In this document: in pieces, positions 16,931 through 25,285 of the stretch | How the letters are laid out: each line of letters opens with the position of its first letter | How positions within the stretch are numbered: the stretch's first letter is position 1 | Source: Myxococcales bacterium | GTDB taxonomy: Bacteria > Myxococcota > UBA796 > SXON01 | Assembly: GCA_009692585.1 (NCBI GenBank) | Contig: SHYX01000036.1 | Span: forward strand, 1 to 48,770 | Length of the DNA stretch: 48,770 nucleotides | Direction: 5' to 3' | The notes under the pieces: generated by a model | Seen by the model: the letters and a program-made list of their open reading frames with translations, nothing else | Told to the model about the DNA's origin: nothing | The model's database searches: none | Translations under genes and position numbers: made by a program

Positions 16931-17304
16931 GTGGGCCCTCGCTCCTTCATGTATTTTTCGAGATGCCCGGCGTCCACCGCTCCGGCGCTGCGCCAATTGC
17001 AGCGTGTGCAGAGCGGCCCGGAGTCATCGAAACGCCCTTCGGCCTGGGCGACCCGCCAGCGGTGGATGGTCTCCCCATTCCACAGCGCCGCCAGCGGGGT
17101 TTCACGGACGTTGCCGAGGCGGTTCTCGAGCCCCTCGTCAAGGCAGCAGGTGGTGAGGTCGCCGTTGACCTGCACCATCGGCGTGTTCCAGAGCCCGGCG
17201 CAAGCGGGGCGGGGGGGTGGCCCCGGACTCCCGGGCCGCGCCGCGGGGCGCCGGCGCAAGCGCGCGAGCCGCTCGTGGAGCCACTGGGCTAACCCGGGAC
17301 CCAA
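16927..17304 (-). CDS. standalone SPASM-domain Fe-S protein
   Basis: This is a protein of about 125 residues made almost entirely of a SPASM domain, the auxiliary iron-sulphur module usually fused behind a radical SAM core. The candidate ligands are Cys35, Cys53-Cys54 and Cys99-x2-Cys102, with the family landmarks Val-Asn-Gly-Asp-Leu before the Cys pair, Leu-Gly-Asn-Val-Arg-Glu and Leu-Trp-Asn-Gly. No radical SAM Cys-x3-Cys-x2-Cys core precedes it. The TTG at 17304 has a GGGGGG ribosome site and overlaps the end of bpt by 16 nt. A TTG at 17259 or an ATG at 17394 inside bpt are alternatives. It is a separate frame from bpt and is not explained as bpt's own C-terminus. Confidence 0.72.
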   Translation of the reverse strand: MGPGLAQWLHERLARLRRRPAARPGSPGPPPRPACAGLWNTPMVQVNGDLTTCCLDEGLENRLGNVRETPLAALWNGETIHRWRVAQAEGRFDDSGPLCTRCNWRSAGAVDAGHLEKYMKERGPT

Positions 17305-17984
17305 TGGCCCCCCACGAGCCGCTGGTGCGGACGGTAGTCGGCCTTGTAGTTGAGGCGATCGCAGGCGCGCACAAACAGACCCAGATAATACCATTGATAG
17401 CCCTCCGCCTTGAGCCAGGCCAGCTCGGCGAGGGCCGAGAAGACGCCCACCGAGCGCGAGGCCGCGTCGGGGTCGAAGTAGTGGTACACGCTGGACGCCG
17501 CCACCCGTCCGACATCGACGATGCTCACCGCCAGGAGGCGTTCGCCCTCCCAGTAGTCCACCTCCACGGTCCGGCAGCAACTGTCGACGAGCCAATGCTG
17601 GTACGACTCCCGGGTCAGCGCCTCGCCGGTGCGAGACAGGCCCCGCTCCAGCTTGTGGCGGTTGAACAGGTCGACGCGCTGATCATCGACGCGCGGACGA
17701 CCCATCGTGATGCGCAGATCGTCGATATTGCGGCGCCACACGCGGCGCTGCGACTTGGAGGGCACGAAGTCCCCAACCGAGACGCGGAGGGGCTCGCAGG
17801 CGGAACATGCATCGCAAGACGTCTTGTAGAGCAGGCGCCCGGTGCGCCGATCGCCGGCGGCGAGCTGGGTGTCGAGCTCGGCACGGGTGAGCAGCCGGGC
17901 GGGCACGCGCAGCGGCATCCGCGCCACCTGGTCGGGCAGGTAGGGGCAGGGCTCGGGTTCGTTCCACACCTCGCGGAAGTTCAC
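17289..17984 (-). CDS. bpt: leucyl/arginyl-tRNA-protein transferase
   Basis: This 231-residue enzyme should conjugate an amino acid from aminoacyl-tRNA to the N-terminus of proteins, feeding the N-degron (ClpS/ClpAP) pathway. The ATE/Bpt N-terminal domain shows Cys13-Pro-Tyr-Leu-Pro and the cluster Cys57-x2-Cys60-x2-Cys63. The C-terminal GNAT-like domain contains Tyr-His-Tyr-Phe-Asp-Pro and Tyr-Tyr-Leu-Gly. The ending Gly-Gly-His-Trp-Val-Pro-Gly is at the usual place. The GTG at 17984 is the start. Bacterial members without an extended C-terminus usually prefer leucyl-tRNA; that specificity is inference. It opens the operon running to pilD and is divergent from the adenine methylase gene. Confidence 0.9.
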   Translation of the reverse strand: MNFREVWNEPEPCPYLPDQVARMPLRVPARLLTRAELDTQLAAGDRRTGRLLYKTSCDACSACEPLRVSVGDFVPSKSQRRVWRRNIDDLRITMGRPRVDDQRVDLFNRHKLERGLSRTGEALTRESYQHWLVDSCCRTVEVDYWEGERLLAVSIVDVGRVAASSVYHYFDPDAASRSVGVFSALAELAWLKAEGYQWYYLGLFVRACDRLNYKADYRPHQRLVGGHWVPG

Positions 17985-18065
17985 TCGAGGAACCTACGCG
18001 CCCGGACCGCAGAGGGGAAGAGCCGCACCGCGGGAAGCCGGGCTACGGGGCCCGCGAGGTCGGCG

Positions 18066-19079
18066 GTGATCAAGTACCTGGGCAGCAAGCGGCTCCTGGT
18101 TCCGCTTATCCTCGACACCGTGGGCGGCCTCCCGGACGTCCGCTCGGTCACGGACCTGTTCTCCGGCACGTCCCGCGTGGGGCACGCGCTCAAGCGGGCC
18201 GGCTACCGGGTGCTCGCCAACGACCACAACGCCTACGCAGCGACGCTGGCGCGCTGCTACGTCCAGACCGACCGTGAGGACGTGTTGGGCGACGCCGAGC
18301 GCCTGATCCGGGAACTCAACGGTCTGCCAGGTGCCGCCGGCTACTTCACCGACACGTTCTGCGTGCGGAGCCGCTTCGTCCAACCCCACAATGGCGAGCG
18401 CGTCGATGCCATTCGCGAGGCGATCGCCTGCAAGGGCCTGCCCACCGAGCTCGAAGCGGTGTTGCTCGTCTCGTTGTTGGAGGCCACCGACCGGGTGGAC
18501 AGCACCACCGGCGTGCAGATGGCCTACCTGAAGCAGTGGGCCACGCGCGCATTCAATCCGCTGGAGCTGCGGCTGCCGGAGCTCCTGCCCCAGGCGCGCC
18601 ACGGCAAGGGCGAGGCCCACGAGCTGGACGCCGGGCTGGCGGCGGCGGCGCTGTCGGCGGACCTCGTCTACCTCGACCCACCGTACAATCAACACAAGTA
18701 CCTGGGCAATTACCACATCTGGGAGTCGCTGATCCGTTGGGACAAACCCGAGGTCTACGGGATCGCGTGCAAACGGATGGACTGTCGTACCCGCGGCAGC
18801 GCGTTCAACTCGCGCCCCGGCATCGCCGCTGCCCTCCGCGACATCGTCCGGAACGTGCGGGCCCGCTACCTGCTGGTGTCCTTCTCAAACGAAGGCTTCA
18901 TCCCCCGCGACGAGATGGAGGCGCTGCTCGGCGAGCGCGGCCCCGTCACGGTGGTCGAGCGTGATTACAAACGCTACGTCGGTGCCCAGATCGGCATTTA
19001 CAACCCCGGCGGCGCCAAGGTGGGGACGGTGAGCCACCTGCGGAACACGGAGTACCTGTATCTGGTGCGGTGTGGGTAA
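18066..19079 (+). CDS. D12-class N6-adenine DNA methyltransferase
   Basis: This 337-residue enzyme should transfer methyl from S-adenosylmethionine to adenine in DNA. The GTG at 18066 is preceded by GAGG and begins Met-Ile-Lys-Tyr-Leu-Gly-Ser-Lys-Arg, the usual D12 N-terminus. The SAM motif appears as Asp-Leu-Phe-Ser-Gly-Thr-Ser-Arg-Val-Gly, and the catalytic motif is Asp204-Pro-Pro-Tyr207. Length fits FokI-methylase-like and Dam-like members. No restriction endonuclease gene is adjacent, so it appears to be an orphan methylase. The recognition sequence cannot be predicted. The gene ends 3 nt before the convergent infA stop. Confidence 0.92.
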   Translation: MIKYLGSKRLLVPLILDTVGGLPDVRSVTDLFSGTSRVGHALKRAGYRVLANDHNAYAATLARCYVQTDREDVLGDAERLIRELNGLPGAAGYFTDTFCVRSRFVQPHNGERVDAIREAIACKGLPTELEAVLLVSLLEATDRVDSTTGVQMAYLKQWATRAFNPLELRLPELLPQARHGKGEAHELDAGLAAAALSADLVYLDPPYNQHKYLGNYHIWESLIRWDKPEVYGIACKRMDCRTRGSAFNSRPGIAAALRDIVRNVRARYLLVSFSNEGFIPRDEMEALLGERGPVTVVERDYKRYVGAQIGIYNPGGAKVGTVSHLRNTEYLYLVRCG

Positions 19080-19082
19080 GGG

Positions 19083-19301
19083 CTACTTGTGCCGGAACCG
19101 AATCACGCCCTTGCTCAGGTCGTAGGGGCTGACCGCGACGGTGACACGATCCCCGAGCACGACGCGGATGCGGAAACGACGCAGCTTGCCCGCAAGCTGG
19201 GCGTGAACCGGGGTTCCCGCCTCGGTCTGCACCAGGAACGCCCCGCCGGGAAACACTTCCTTCACCACGCCGTCGATCTCGATCAGGTCATCACTCGCCA
19301 A
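19083..19301 (-). CDS. infA: translation initiation factor IF-1
   Basis: This is a 72-residue S1/OB-fold protein that binds the 30S A site. The start is a TTG at 19301 with GAGGTGA just upstream; it gives exactly the E. coli length. Residues 4-72 follow the family throughout: Ile-Glu-x-x-Gly-Val-Val near the start, Ala-x-Leu-Ala-Gly-Lys-Leu-Arg, Gly-Asp-Arg-Val-Thr-Val, and the C-terminal Ser-Pro-Tyr-Asp-Leu-Ser-Lys-Gly. The 190 nt upstream of it (19302-19491) are GC-rich and hold no gene I can support. Confidence 0.95.
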   Translation of the reverse strand: MASDDLIEIDGVVKEVFPGGAFLVQTEAGTPVHAQLAGKLRRFRIRVVLGDRVTVAVSPYDLSKGVIRFRHK

Positions 19302-19491
19302 AGTCACCTCGCGCCGCGGCCCGGCTAACGCAGCGCGGGCGCCGAGACAACCGGTGACACTGCCTGGGGTCGCTGTGCGCCGAAAGCCATCGCCTCTACG
19401 AACACGCAACGACCGTGCCAGCGGCGCCGCGGCGCGCGCGCGGCAACCGTCCGGCAAAGACGTCCGGTCCTGGCGTGCCGCCCAGCCGCGC

Positions 19492-20433
19492 TCAGCGCTG
19501 CGCTTCGACCGTCTTCTCGAGCTCTTCGGCGATCTTGCCGAGCGGCTGCAAGAGCCGCTCGAACTTGTCGAACCAGCGCAGCCAGACCTCGTCGCCCTGA
19601 TCGGAGCCGGGCACCTCGGCGTTGACGCGGCGGACGAATTCCTTGAACTTGTCGACCCGTTCCAGCGAGCGCGGGAGCGGGTTGTAGAAGTCGTGGGCGT
19701 AGTTGATGAGGGAGCCGGCGGTGCGGTAAAGCACACGATCGGATGTGCCTTCTTCAATCAACAGGAATTCCGAGGACACCAGCGCGCTGTAGAACCCGAG
19801 GGCGCCGAGATCGAGCTCCGACAGTTGGGAGGTCCGGAAAAGGTTGTTCACAATCGACTTGTTGAGCCGGATGAAGTCGACGACGCGCGGCTTGAGGTAA
19901 CTCTCGGCGGCGCGGGCCTGCCGACCGGCGCGGGGCACCGGAAGCAAGACCTGCACCATCCGGCCCAGCCGCACGTTGATGCGGGTGAGCGCGATGGCAT
20001 CCGGCTGATCTTCGTCGAGGGCGTGCATGCGCGGGGCGCAGGTCTCACGGGTGCGCGCGGCCGACTGCTCCCCGGTGTCGAAGATGGGCCGCATGTCGGA
20101 CTCGTCGGCGCCCTCAACGTGGAAGAGCCAGAGCATGTATTCGCCGTCCTGCCGCGGCACCTCCAGCGGCACCGCCACCGCGTCTGCCAACAGCACCCCC
20201 TGGCCGATGCGGGTGACGCCGTAGCCGGGCTGGATCACCGCGACGTACTTGTCCTTGCGCTGCTCGATCTCCACCTGGAGGCCTTGCACGATCCCGTGGC
20301 CGTGCATGTGGAGCACATGACGCTGCAGATTGCGACGGTGGTAGCTCTGCTCGTCACCCACGTCCTTGGCGGTGAGGCAGAGCCCCTCGAAGGCGCGCAG
20401 GCGGCTGAGCTGAAACTGGCTCTTGGGGTTCAC
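19492..20433 (-). CDS. conserved baseplate-associated hypothetical protein
   Basis: This is a 313-residue protein of unknown function. Its N-terminal 60 residues, with the pattern Glu-Gln-x-Tyr-His-x-Arg-Asn...His-Gly-His-Gly-Ile-Val-Gln-Gly-Leu, resemble a domain common in contractile injection and tail-like loci. The second half is alpha-helical, ending in a coiled-coil-like stretch. No signal peptide is present. The GTG at 20433 overlaps the stop of the tail protein gene (GTGA). It is the last gene of the three-gene baseplate cassette. A structural or assembly role is inferred from context. Confidence 0.65.
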   Translation of the reverse strand: MNPKSQFQLSRLRAFEGLCLTAKDVGDEQSYHRRNLQRHVLHMHGHGIVQGLQVEIEQRKDKYVAVIQPGYGVTRIGQGVLLADAVAVPLEVPRQDGEYMLWLFHVEGADESDMRPIFDTGEQSAARTRETCAPRMHALDEDQPDAIALTRINVRLGRMVQVLLPVPRAGRQARAAESYLKPRVVDFIRLNKSIVNNLFRTSQLSELDLGALGFYSALVSSEFLLIEEGTSDRVLYRTAGSLINYAHDFYNPLPRSLERVDKFKEFVRRVNAEVPGSDQGDEVWLRWFDKFERLLQPLGKIAEELEKTVEAQR

Positions 20434-21524
20434 GGCTGCCCTCCGGCATCAAAGAGAATCGAGAACGAGACGTGTCCGGGCTTTTCGCTGGAGACGATCT
20501 GGGCGATCCGACGAAGAACGCCGGGAGCGCGCTCGCCGAAGCGCTTCTTGAACGCCGCTTTGGGCTCCAAGACCAGCGCAAAGAAGGTGGTCGGCGCGCG
20601 CCCCGGCGCGATCAGGAAGTGGCCCGCTGGCTCGTCACGCATGTACCGCGCTTCGACGGTCGGCCCGCCCGCGAGCGTGCTGCGCCCGAGCGTGAAGGCG
20701 TTGGGGGCGCGGGTCTCGGCGATACGCACGGGCGCGGCGGTGAGCACGCGGATCATCTCCTCCACCCCGGCCACGGTGCCGCGCGTTCGGTACAGCCGAA
20801 TCGCCCGACGCACCAGCTCGCGTTGTTGGTGGATCGGCAACGAACTGTCCAGGGGGAAGCTCACCCAGCTGGCGATCCACGGCAAAAAACGCGGATCCGT
20901 GGCGATGGGATCGATCAGCCGGGGGATGCCGTCGACCCGATCGGTGATCGTGGTCATCACGTGCTGGAAGATCGCCAGGAAGCGCCGGAGCGCCTCGGCG
21001 TTGAAGGCCTGGAGTTCGGTGCCCTGGACCGCCTGCGGCTGGCCCCAACTCTGGGCCGAGACCTCGTCTGCGCGCACCACATCGCGCCGCTGGGCCGGAA
21101 CGGCGCCCTGGTACAGACCCGGAAGAAAGCGGAGATAACCACGGACCGGCACATGGAGGATGATGCGATCGCGCGCGCCAAGCGCCCCGGGCGGGCGGCC
21201 ATCGGGGGTCACGACCTCGGCGTGGACGGAGACCAGCTCTTCCGGCGTGTAGTGCGACGCGGGGGAGCCGTCCGGGAGCAGGCGAATCGACCGGATGAAG
21301 AGCGGCTCGCCGCCGGCCGCCGTCTCAACCTCGATCGAGCGGACGCAGCCGACCCGTTCGCCGCGCAACGCCTCTACGAGCCGGAAGCCGACGGGGTTTC
21401 CGAGGTGGCGGTTGAGGTAGACCTGCGCGTCACGCACCGGGTAGCCGATGCGGACGACGTCCTCGAGGTACCGGAAATCGGACGCCCCGCGACCAGGAGT
21501 GGTGCGCGCGAGCGCCCGCGTCAT
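20430..21524 (-). CDS. phage tail protein (P2 gpI-like, TIGR02242-type)
   Basis: This is a 364-residue cytoplasmic protein. The diagnostic stretch is at about residues 215-260: Phe-Leu-Pro-Trp-Ile-Ala-Ser-Trp, then Arg-Glu-Leu-Val-Arg-Arg-Ala-Ile-x-Leu-Tyr-x-x-Arg-Gly-Thr. It is typical of gpI-like baseplate wedge proteins in extracellular contractile injection systems and phages. An N-terminal extension of about 150 residues and a C-terminal domain are less conserved. Its ATG overlaps the stop of the J-like gene (ATGA), matching the conserved J-I gene order. Confidence 0.85.
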   Translation of the reverse strand: MTRALARTTPGRGASDFRYLEDVVRIGYPVRDAQVYLNRHLGNPVGFRLVEALRGERVGCVRSIEVETAAGGEPLFIRSIRLLPDGSPASHYTPEELVSVHAEVVTPDGRPPGALGARDRIILHVPVRGYLRFLPGLYQGAVPAQRRDVVRADEVSAQSWGQPQAVQGTELQAFNAEALRRFLAIFQHVMTTITDRVDGIPRLIDPIATDPRFLPWIASWVSFPLDSSLPIHQQRELVRRAIRLYRTRGTVAGVEEMIRVLTAAPVRIAETRAPNAFTLGRSTLAGGPTVEARYMRDEPAGHFLIAPGRAPTTFFALVLEPKAAFKKRFGERAPGVLRRIAQIVSSEKPGHVSFSILFDAGGQP

Positions 21525-24500
21525 TCGCCGTCCTCGGTGCGGACCCGCACGCGCCGCACCTCGAACAGGTCACAGTCGGCCAGGACAATCTCCGCAACGC
21601 CCTCGCCTTCTTCCCAACCGGGCACCCCCCGGCGACGTTTGTCGTCCGAGACGTCGAAGAGCTGCACATCGATCACGTGGCGCACGTCCGGAATATCCGC
21701 CACCATCCGAGCAAAATCCTGACCGTACACCGTGCCGCGGAAGGGCCACCCCGAGCCGTCGAACCCCCCGATGTAGGGATCGAGGAAGGCCTCGACCCAG
21801 CGCTGGGCCGCCTCGCGCACGGCAAGCAGATTCGCGTTGGGACGCAGGCGCAGGGTGACGCTGAGATCGATCGGCAAGAACGAGGCCAGACGCACGACCG
21901 GAGTCACATTGATGAGACAGCGTCGTTTCAGATAGCCCTGGACATGATCGCGGAGCCCCGTGCCCAGCAGCGGATCTGGGAGCGCCTCGCCCTCGCGACG
22001 TCGCGGCAGGATGACCACTTCGACCAGGCCGTCGCCCCCCATCTTGCCGTCGCACGAGGCGCGCGCAACCTCGCCGCTGGCCTCCTGGGCGATGATCGCG
22101 AAGTCGGTCTGGGTCACCGCCCGGTCGCGACTGGTCAAGAGGCTCGGCGCCCGCCGGATGATCTCGTCGATCGTCTCCGCGTCCCGACCGCCCGAGGCCG
22201 GGAGGAGGTTTTCGGCCTTGACCGCGTCGGCGTAGCCTTCGATCACGTTGATGTCGCCGGCCGCGACGTTTCCACGGGCGCCCGGGACCACCCGGTAGAG
22301 GTCGACCACGACGTTGGCGGAGCCCACCGGCAACATCTTCCCGCGGATGCCGTTGCCGAAGGTCAGGGTGCCCTCGGTGGCGTCCACCACGAAGATCCGG
22401 TCGTCCTTGTCGGCGGTCAACAGCGCGCCGTCGTCGACGCGGACCCACTCCTCGTGGGTGCCGTCGGCCTCCTCGACGTAGACGACGATGTCGGGGAAGG
22501 TCTCGGTCCGCGCGAAGAGCGCGCGTTCATGTTCCAGCTCGTGGAGGAAGATCGGCGCGTGGCGAAGCTGCACGCTCTGACCGGGCACCCCGAGTCCCGA
22601 GAACCGCTCGGTCCGGACCGTCACCAGGTTCACCACCTCGACGGTGTTGAGCAGCACATGCGTGACCGGGGGCATCTGCGGCAGGCGATCCACGGTCGCC
22701 CCGGCGGGAAGGCTGAACCGGGCGCGCAGCCAGAATCCGTCGGGGCCGCTGGCCGGGGGTTCGGGAAGCGGGAACTCCAGCGTCCCGGTGCCGGTGAGTT
22801 GGTACGGCCTGGCGGCGCCTTCGCCGGGCCCGTGGAGCCGGCGCCAGCCAAAACGGCCGAACGCCTGGGCTTCGAGCATTTCCCACTGCACCTCGACGCC
22901 CTCGGGCAGGTAGGCCTCCCCGCGGGTGCGGACGTGGACCACGTGGCGGGATCCCCGCGGGAGTGGCTTGTCGAACTGGAGGTAGAGCGCCTGGTTTTCT
23001 TCCTTGATCTCGACGAAGGGGAAGAAGGGGTAGAACTCGCCGAGGCGCCCGACCGCGCGGGTGAGGGCGCGGGTGAGGCGCGGATTCTCGGCCCGATCGT
23101 CGACCTGCGCCATGCGCGGGCCCGGCATCGGCTGGTCGTAGGTCTTGGCGCCGACCGCCGACTGCACGCCCAGGCGAACGGCGAGGATCTTCGGCACGAT
23201 GGGGTGTTGCACCTTCTTCTCGTCCTGCCCGGTGAGCGAGGATTTCACGAGCTCGAAGCGCAGCCAGGTGCTCTCGCGACCGTCGATCTCGTGGCGAGCG
23301 AGCCCTTTGAGTTGGGCCTTGGGGTCGAGCAAAAGGGTGATGGTCCGCGGACCCGTGGCCCGCGCCTTCTTGTCTCCCGACGTGCCGTCGAGATCGCCGA
23401 AGGTGAAGCTGGTGTAGACCTTGTTCTCCGACCAGACGACGCGCCAGTTGTCGTCGGCCCGATAGGTCAGCTGCAACAGGTACAGCTCCGTCGGCTCGGG
23501 AATGACGGTGCCGTTCATCTCGAAGACCACGTCGAGTTCGACGACGACCGGCTCCTGCTTCCGATTCTCGAACAGATCGCTGCCGATGTAGAACTTCCGC
23601 CCGATGGTCGGCGGCATCATCGCCGCGAGCTGGAACGGCGACCACGGCCCTTCGTCCACAAGCAGCGGCTCCAGCCGGCGCGGGTCGTCCCCACAGAAGA
23701 GCGACAGCTCGATGGGCCGCACCCAGGTGAGCTCCAGCTCCAGTTCGGGGATGAACCCCTGGAGGAACACCGTCTCGATGCGCTCGGCGCGCAGGTTGTA
23801 GCCGTCGGTGGCCATGTCGGTGAGCGGGCCGGTGATCAGCACCACCGTGCCCTCGGTGCGTACCCGTTCACGGGGAATCTCGTCCCAGCCCTCGCCACGC
23901 CGGTAGTACCAGCGGTAGCGCGGCAGATACCCGTTACGGCCGGCCGGAACACCGCGATCGACCAAGGCAAAGCGGATGACCCACCCACCCCGGATCGGCG
24001 GCACGTCCTGGAGGAAGAGCTCCAAGGTCCGCCCGGTGGCGCGCACTTCCCAGTTGTTGATCGGGCGCTCTTCGCCGCCCCGATCGTCGCGCCAGGTGAT
24101 CTCCAGGTCCTGCAGCATCCGACTGGACAACCAGCGTTCGTAGTCGAGCCGGCCCCGCATCCACCACGTCGCGTTCGCGACCGGCTCGGGCAGCGCGAAG
24201 GGCGTGTTGGCACCGAAGTGATCGACCGTGGTGATGCCCGGAAGAGCCGACACGATCGTGGTCTCCGGGAGCCCGAGGCTCTCCTCGGGGTCGAGGTCGG
24301 TGGTGACCGGGACCCATCCGCCCACGCTGGGGTATTCCCATTGGAAGAAGGCCGCGACGCTGAGGTTGTCCCCGTCCGGCGTGCTCCGCCGCACGCGGAG
24401 ACGGCCCAGAGGACGCTCGCCGTCCGGCTCGATGTTCATCAGCCTCAGGTCCTCGTGGCTGACGTAGAGGAACTGGTCCGGCGTGTAGGCGTCGGGCCCA

Positions 24501-25033
24501 TAATCGACAGGATCGAGCTCGAAGAGATCGACCCCGCGGCCGCCACCGAACAACAGGGCGCTGGGGTTGTCCCGAAGGTTGGAGAAGGGGATTTCGCGGA
24601 CCGCCGGGCGTTGACCGCCACGCACCGCCATGACCCGGGTAATCGTCGCCGAATGGACCGAGATCCCCGCAACCGTCACGAAGTCGACCGCGGTCGAGTC
24701 TTCGCGCTGGCGGGTGGCACATCGGGCGTAGGGCGGAAGGTCCAGGCCGCCGTCCCCGCGCAGGGTCAGCGTCACCGGCGCCGAGGCCGGACGCGCGCCC
24801 TTGCGCTGTTCCCCGATGAAATTGAGGAAGTGGATGTAGGTCTTGTCCGGCACCTGGTTGAGCCGGAAGATCACCATCTCCGTCATCCACGCGAAGAGCT
24901 GGACCAGGGTCATGCCCGGGTCGGCCTCCGAGAGGTTGGTCCACTCCGGCGTGTACTGAGGGATCAGCGCGCGGGCTTCGCGGAGCAGATCCTCGTAGCG
25001 ACGGTCGTCGAGGTTCGGTGGGCGGATCGGCAT
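21521..25033 (-). CDS. putative baseplate assembly protein (gpJ-like, TIGR02243-type)
   Basis: This is a 1170-residue protein of the injection-system baseplate J family. The N-terminus Pro-Asn-Leu-Asp-Asp-Arg-Arg-Tyr-Glu-Asp-Leu, followed by Glu-Trp-Thr-x-x-x-x-x-Asp-Pro-Gly-Met-Thr-Leu, is diagnostic. The C-terminal third has the J-like Thr-x-x-Asp-Phe and Val-Tyr-Gly-Gln-Asp-Phe-Ala segments. A long insertion in the middle (about 250-750) makes it larger than most phage gpJ proteins, as is common in bacterial CIS loci. The ATG at 25033 is used; the TTG directly before it is an alternative. No sheath, tube, spike, gp25 or AAA+ ATPase gene lies within the window. Confidence 0.87.
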   Translation of the reverse strand: MPIRPPNLDDRRYEDLLREARALIPQYTPEWTNLSEADPGMTLVQLFAWMTEMVIFRLNQVPDKTYIHFLNFIGEQRKGARPASAPVTLTLRGDGGLDLPPYARCATRQREDSTAVDFVTVAGISVHSATITRVMAVRGGQRPAVREIPFSNLRDNPSALLFGGGRGVDLFELDPVDYGPDAYTPDQFLYVSHEDLRLMNIEPDGERPLGRLRVRRSTPDGDNLSVAAFFQWEYPSVGGWVPVTTDLDPEESLGLPETTIVSALPGITTVDHFGANTPFALPEPVANATWWMRGRLDYERWLSSRMLQDLEITWRDDRGGEERPINNWEVRATGRTLELFLQDVPPIRGGWVIRFALVDRGVPAGRNGYLPRYRWYYRRGEGWDEIPRERVRTEGTVVLITGPLTDMATDGYNLRAERIETVFLQGFIPELELELTWVRPIELSLFCGDDPRRLEPLLVDEGPWSPFQLAAMMPPTIGRKFYIGSDLFENRKQEPVVVELDVVFEMNGTVIPEPTELYLLQLTYRADDNWRVVWSENKVYTSFTFGDLDGTSGDKKARATGPRTITLLLDPKAQLKGLARHEIDGRESTWLRFELVKSSLTGQDEKKVQHPIVPKILAVRLGVQSAVGAKTYDQPMPGPRMAQVDDRAENPRLTRALTRAVGRLGEFYPFFPFVEIKEENQALYLQFDKPLPRGSRHVVHVRTRGEAYLPEGVEVQWEMLEAQAFGRFGWRRLHGPGEGAARPYQLTGTGTLEFPLPEPPASGPDGFWLRARFSLPAGATVDRLPQMPPVTHVLLNTVEVVNLVTVRTERFSGLGVPGQSVQLRHAPIFLHELEHERALFARTETFPDIVVYVEEADGTHEEWVRVDDGALLTADKDDRIFVVDATEGTLTFGNGIRGKMLPVGSANVVVDLYRVVPGARGNVAAGDINVIEGYADAVKAENLLPASGGRDAETIDEIIRRAPSLLTSRDRAVTQTDFAIIAQEASGEVARASCDGKMGGDGLVEVVILPRRREGEALPDPLLGTGLRDHVQGYLKRRCLINVTPVVRLASFLPIDLSVTLRLRPNANLLAVREAAQRWVEAFLDPYIGGFDGSGWPFRGTVYGQDFARMVADIPDVRHVIDVQLFDVSDDKRRRGVPGWEEGEGVAEIVLADCDLFEVRRVRVRTEDGE

Positions 25034-25102
25034 CAAGCTCAGCGGCGGAAGGCGAGTCTATCGCATCCGGTGACGGAGGACCGCGCCACGCCTGTCGAGT
25101 GA

Positions 25103-25264
25103 ACCCCCACCACCTTCTACACATGGGTGGAGACGTGCCGCCTCCACGGCGTCGACCCTCCAACCTGGCTCGCCGACGTCCTGCCTCGCATCGCGACCAC
25201 CCGCCCCTCCGACTACGCCGACCTCCTGCCCAGGCGTTGGGCAGAGCTCAGGAAGATAGCGCAG
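25103..25264 (+). mobile_element. IS66-family transposase C-terminal relic
   Basis: A fragment of about 54 codons, preceded by an in-frame TGA at 25100-25102, encodes Phe-Tyr-Thr-Trp-Val-Glu-Thr-Cys-Arg-Leu-His-Gly-Val-Asp-Pro, then Leu-Ala-Asp-Val-Leu-x-Arg-Ile and Leu-Leu-Pro-x-x-Trp. This is the conserved C-terminal end of IS66 transposases (TnpC). The catalytic core and accessory genes are missing, and I see no terminal inverted repeats, so only a dead remnant remains. It sits about 20 nt from the 3' end of a damaged lipoprotein gene. The rest of the gap 25034-25285 holds nothing else I recognise. Confidence 0.8.
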
Positions 25265-25285
25265 CGGCGTGAGCTGAAGGCGGCG

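Noticed and set aside
16927..17984. bpt and the SPASM frame as one frameshifted gene
   Set aside because: Bpt ends at the usual place for the family, and the SPASM frame has its own TTG with a strong ribosome site, so two overlapping genes fit better.
21677..25102. Plus-strand open frame of 1141 codons
   Set aside because: It is antisense to the baseplate J-like gene, whose family motifs run through both ends. The plus frame shows no recognisable motif.
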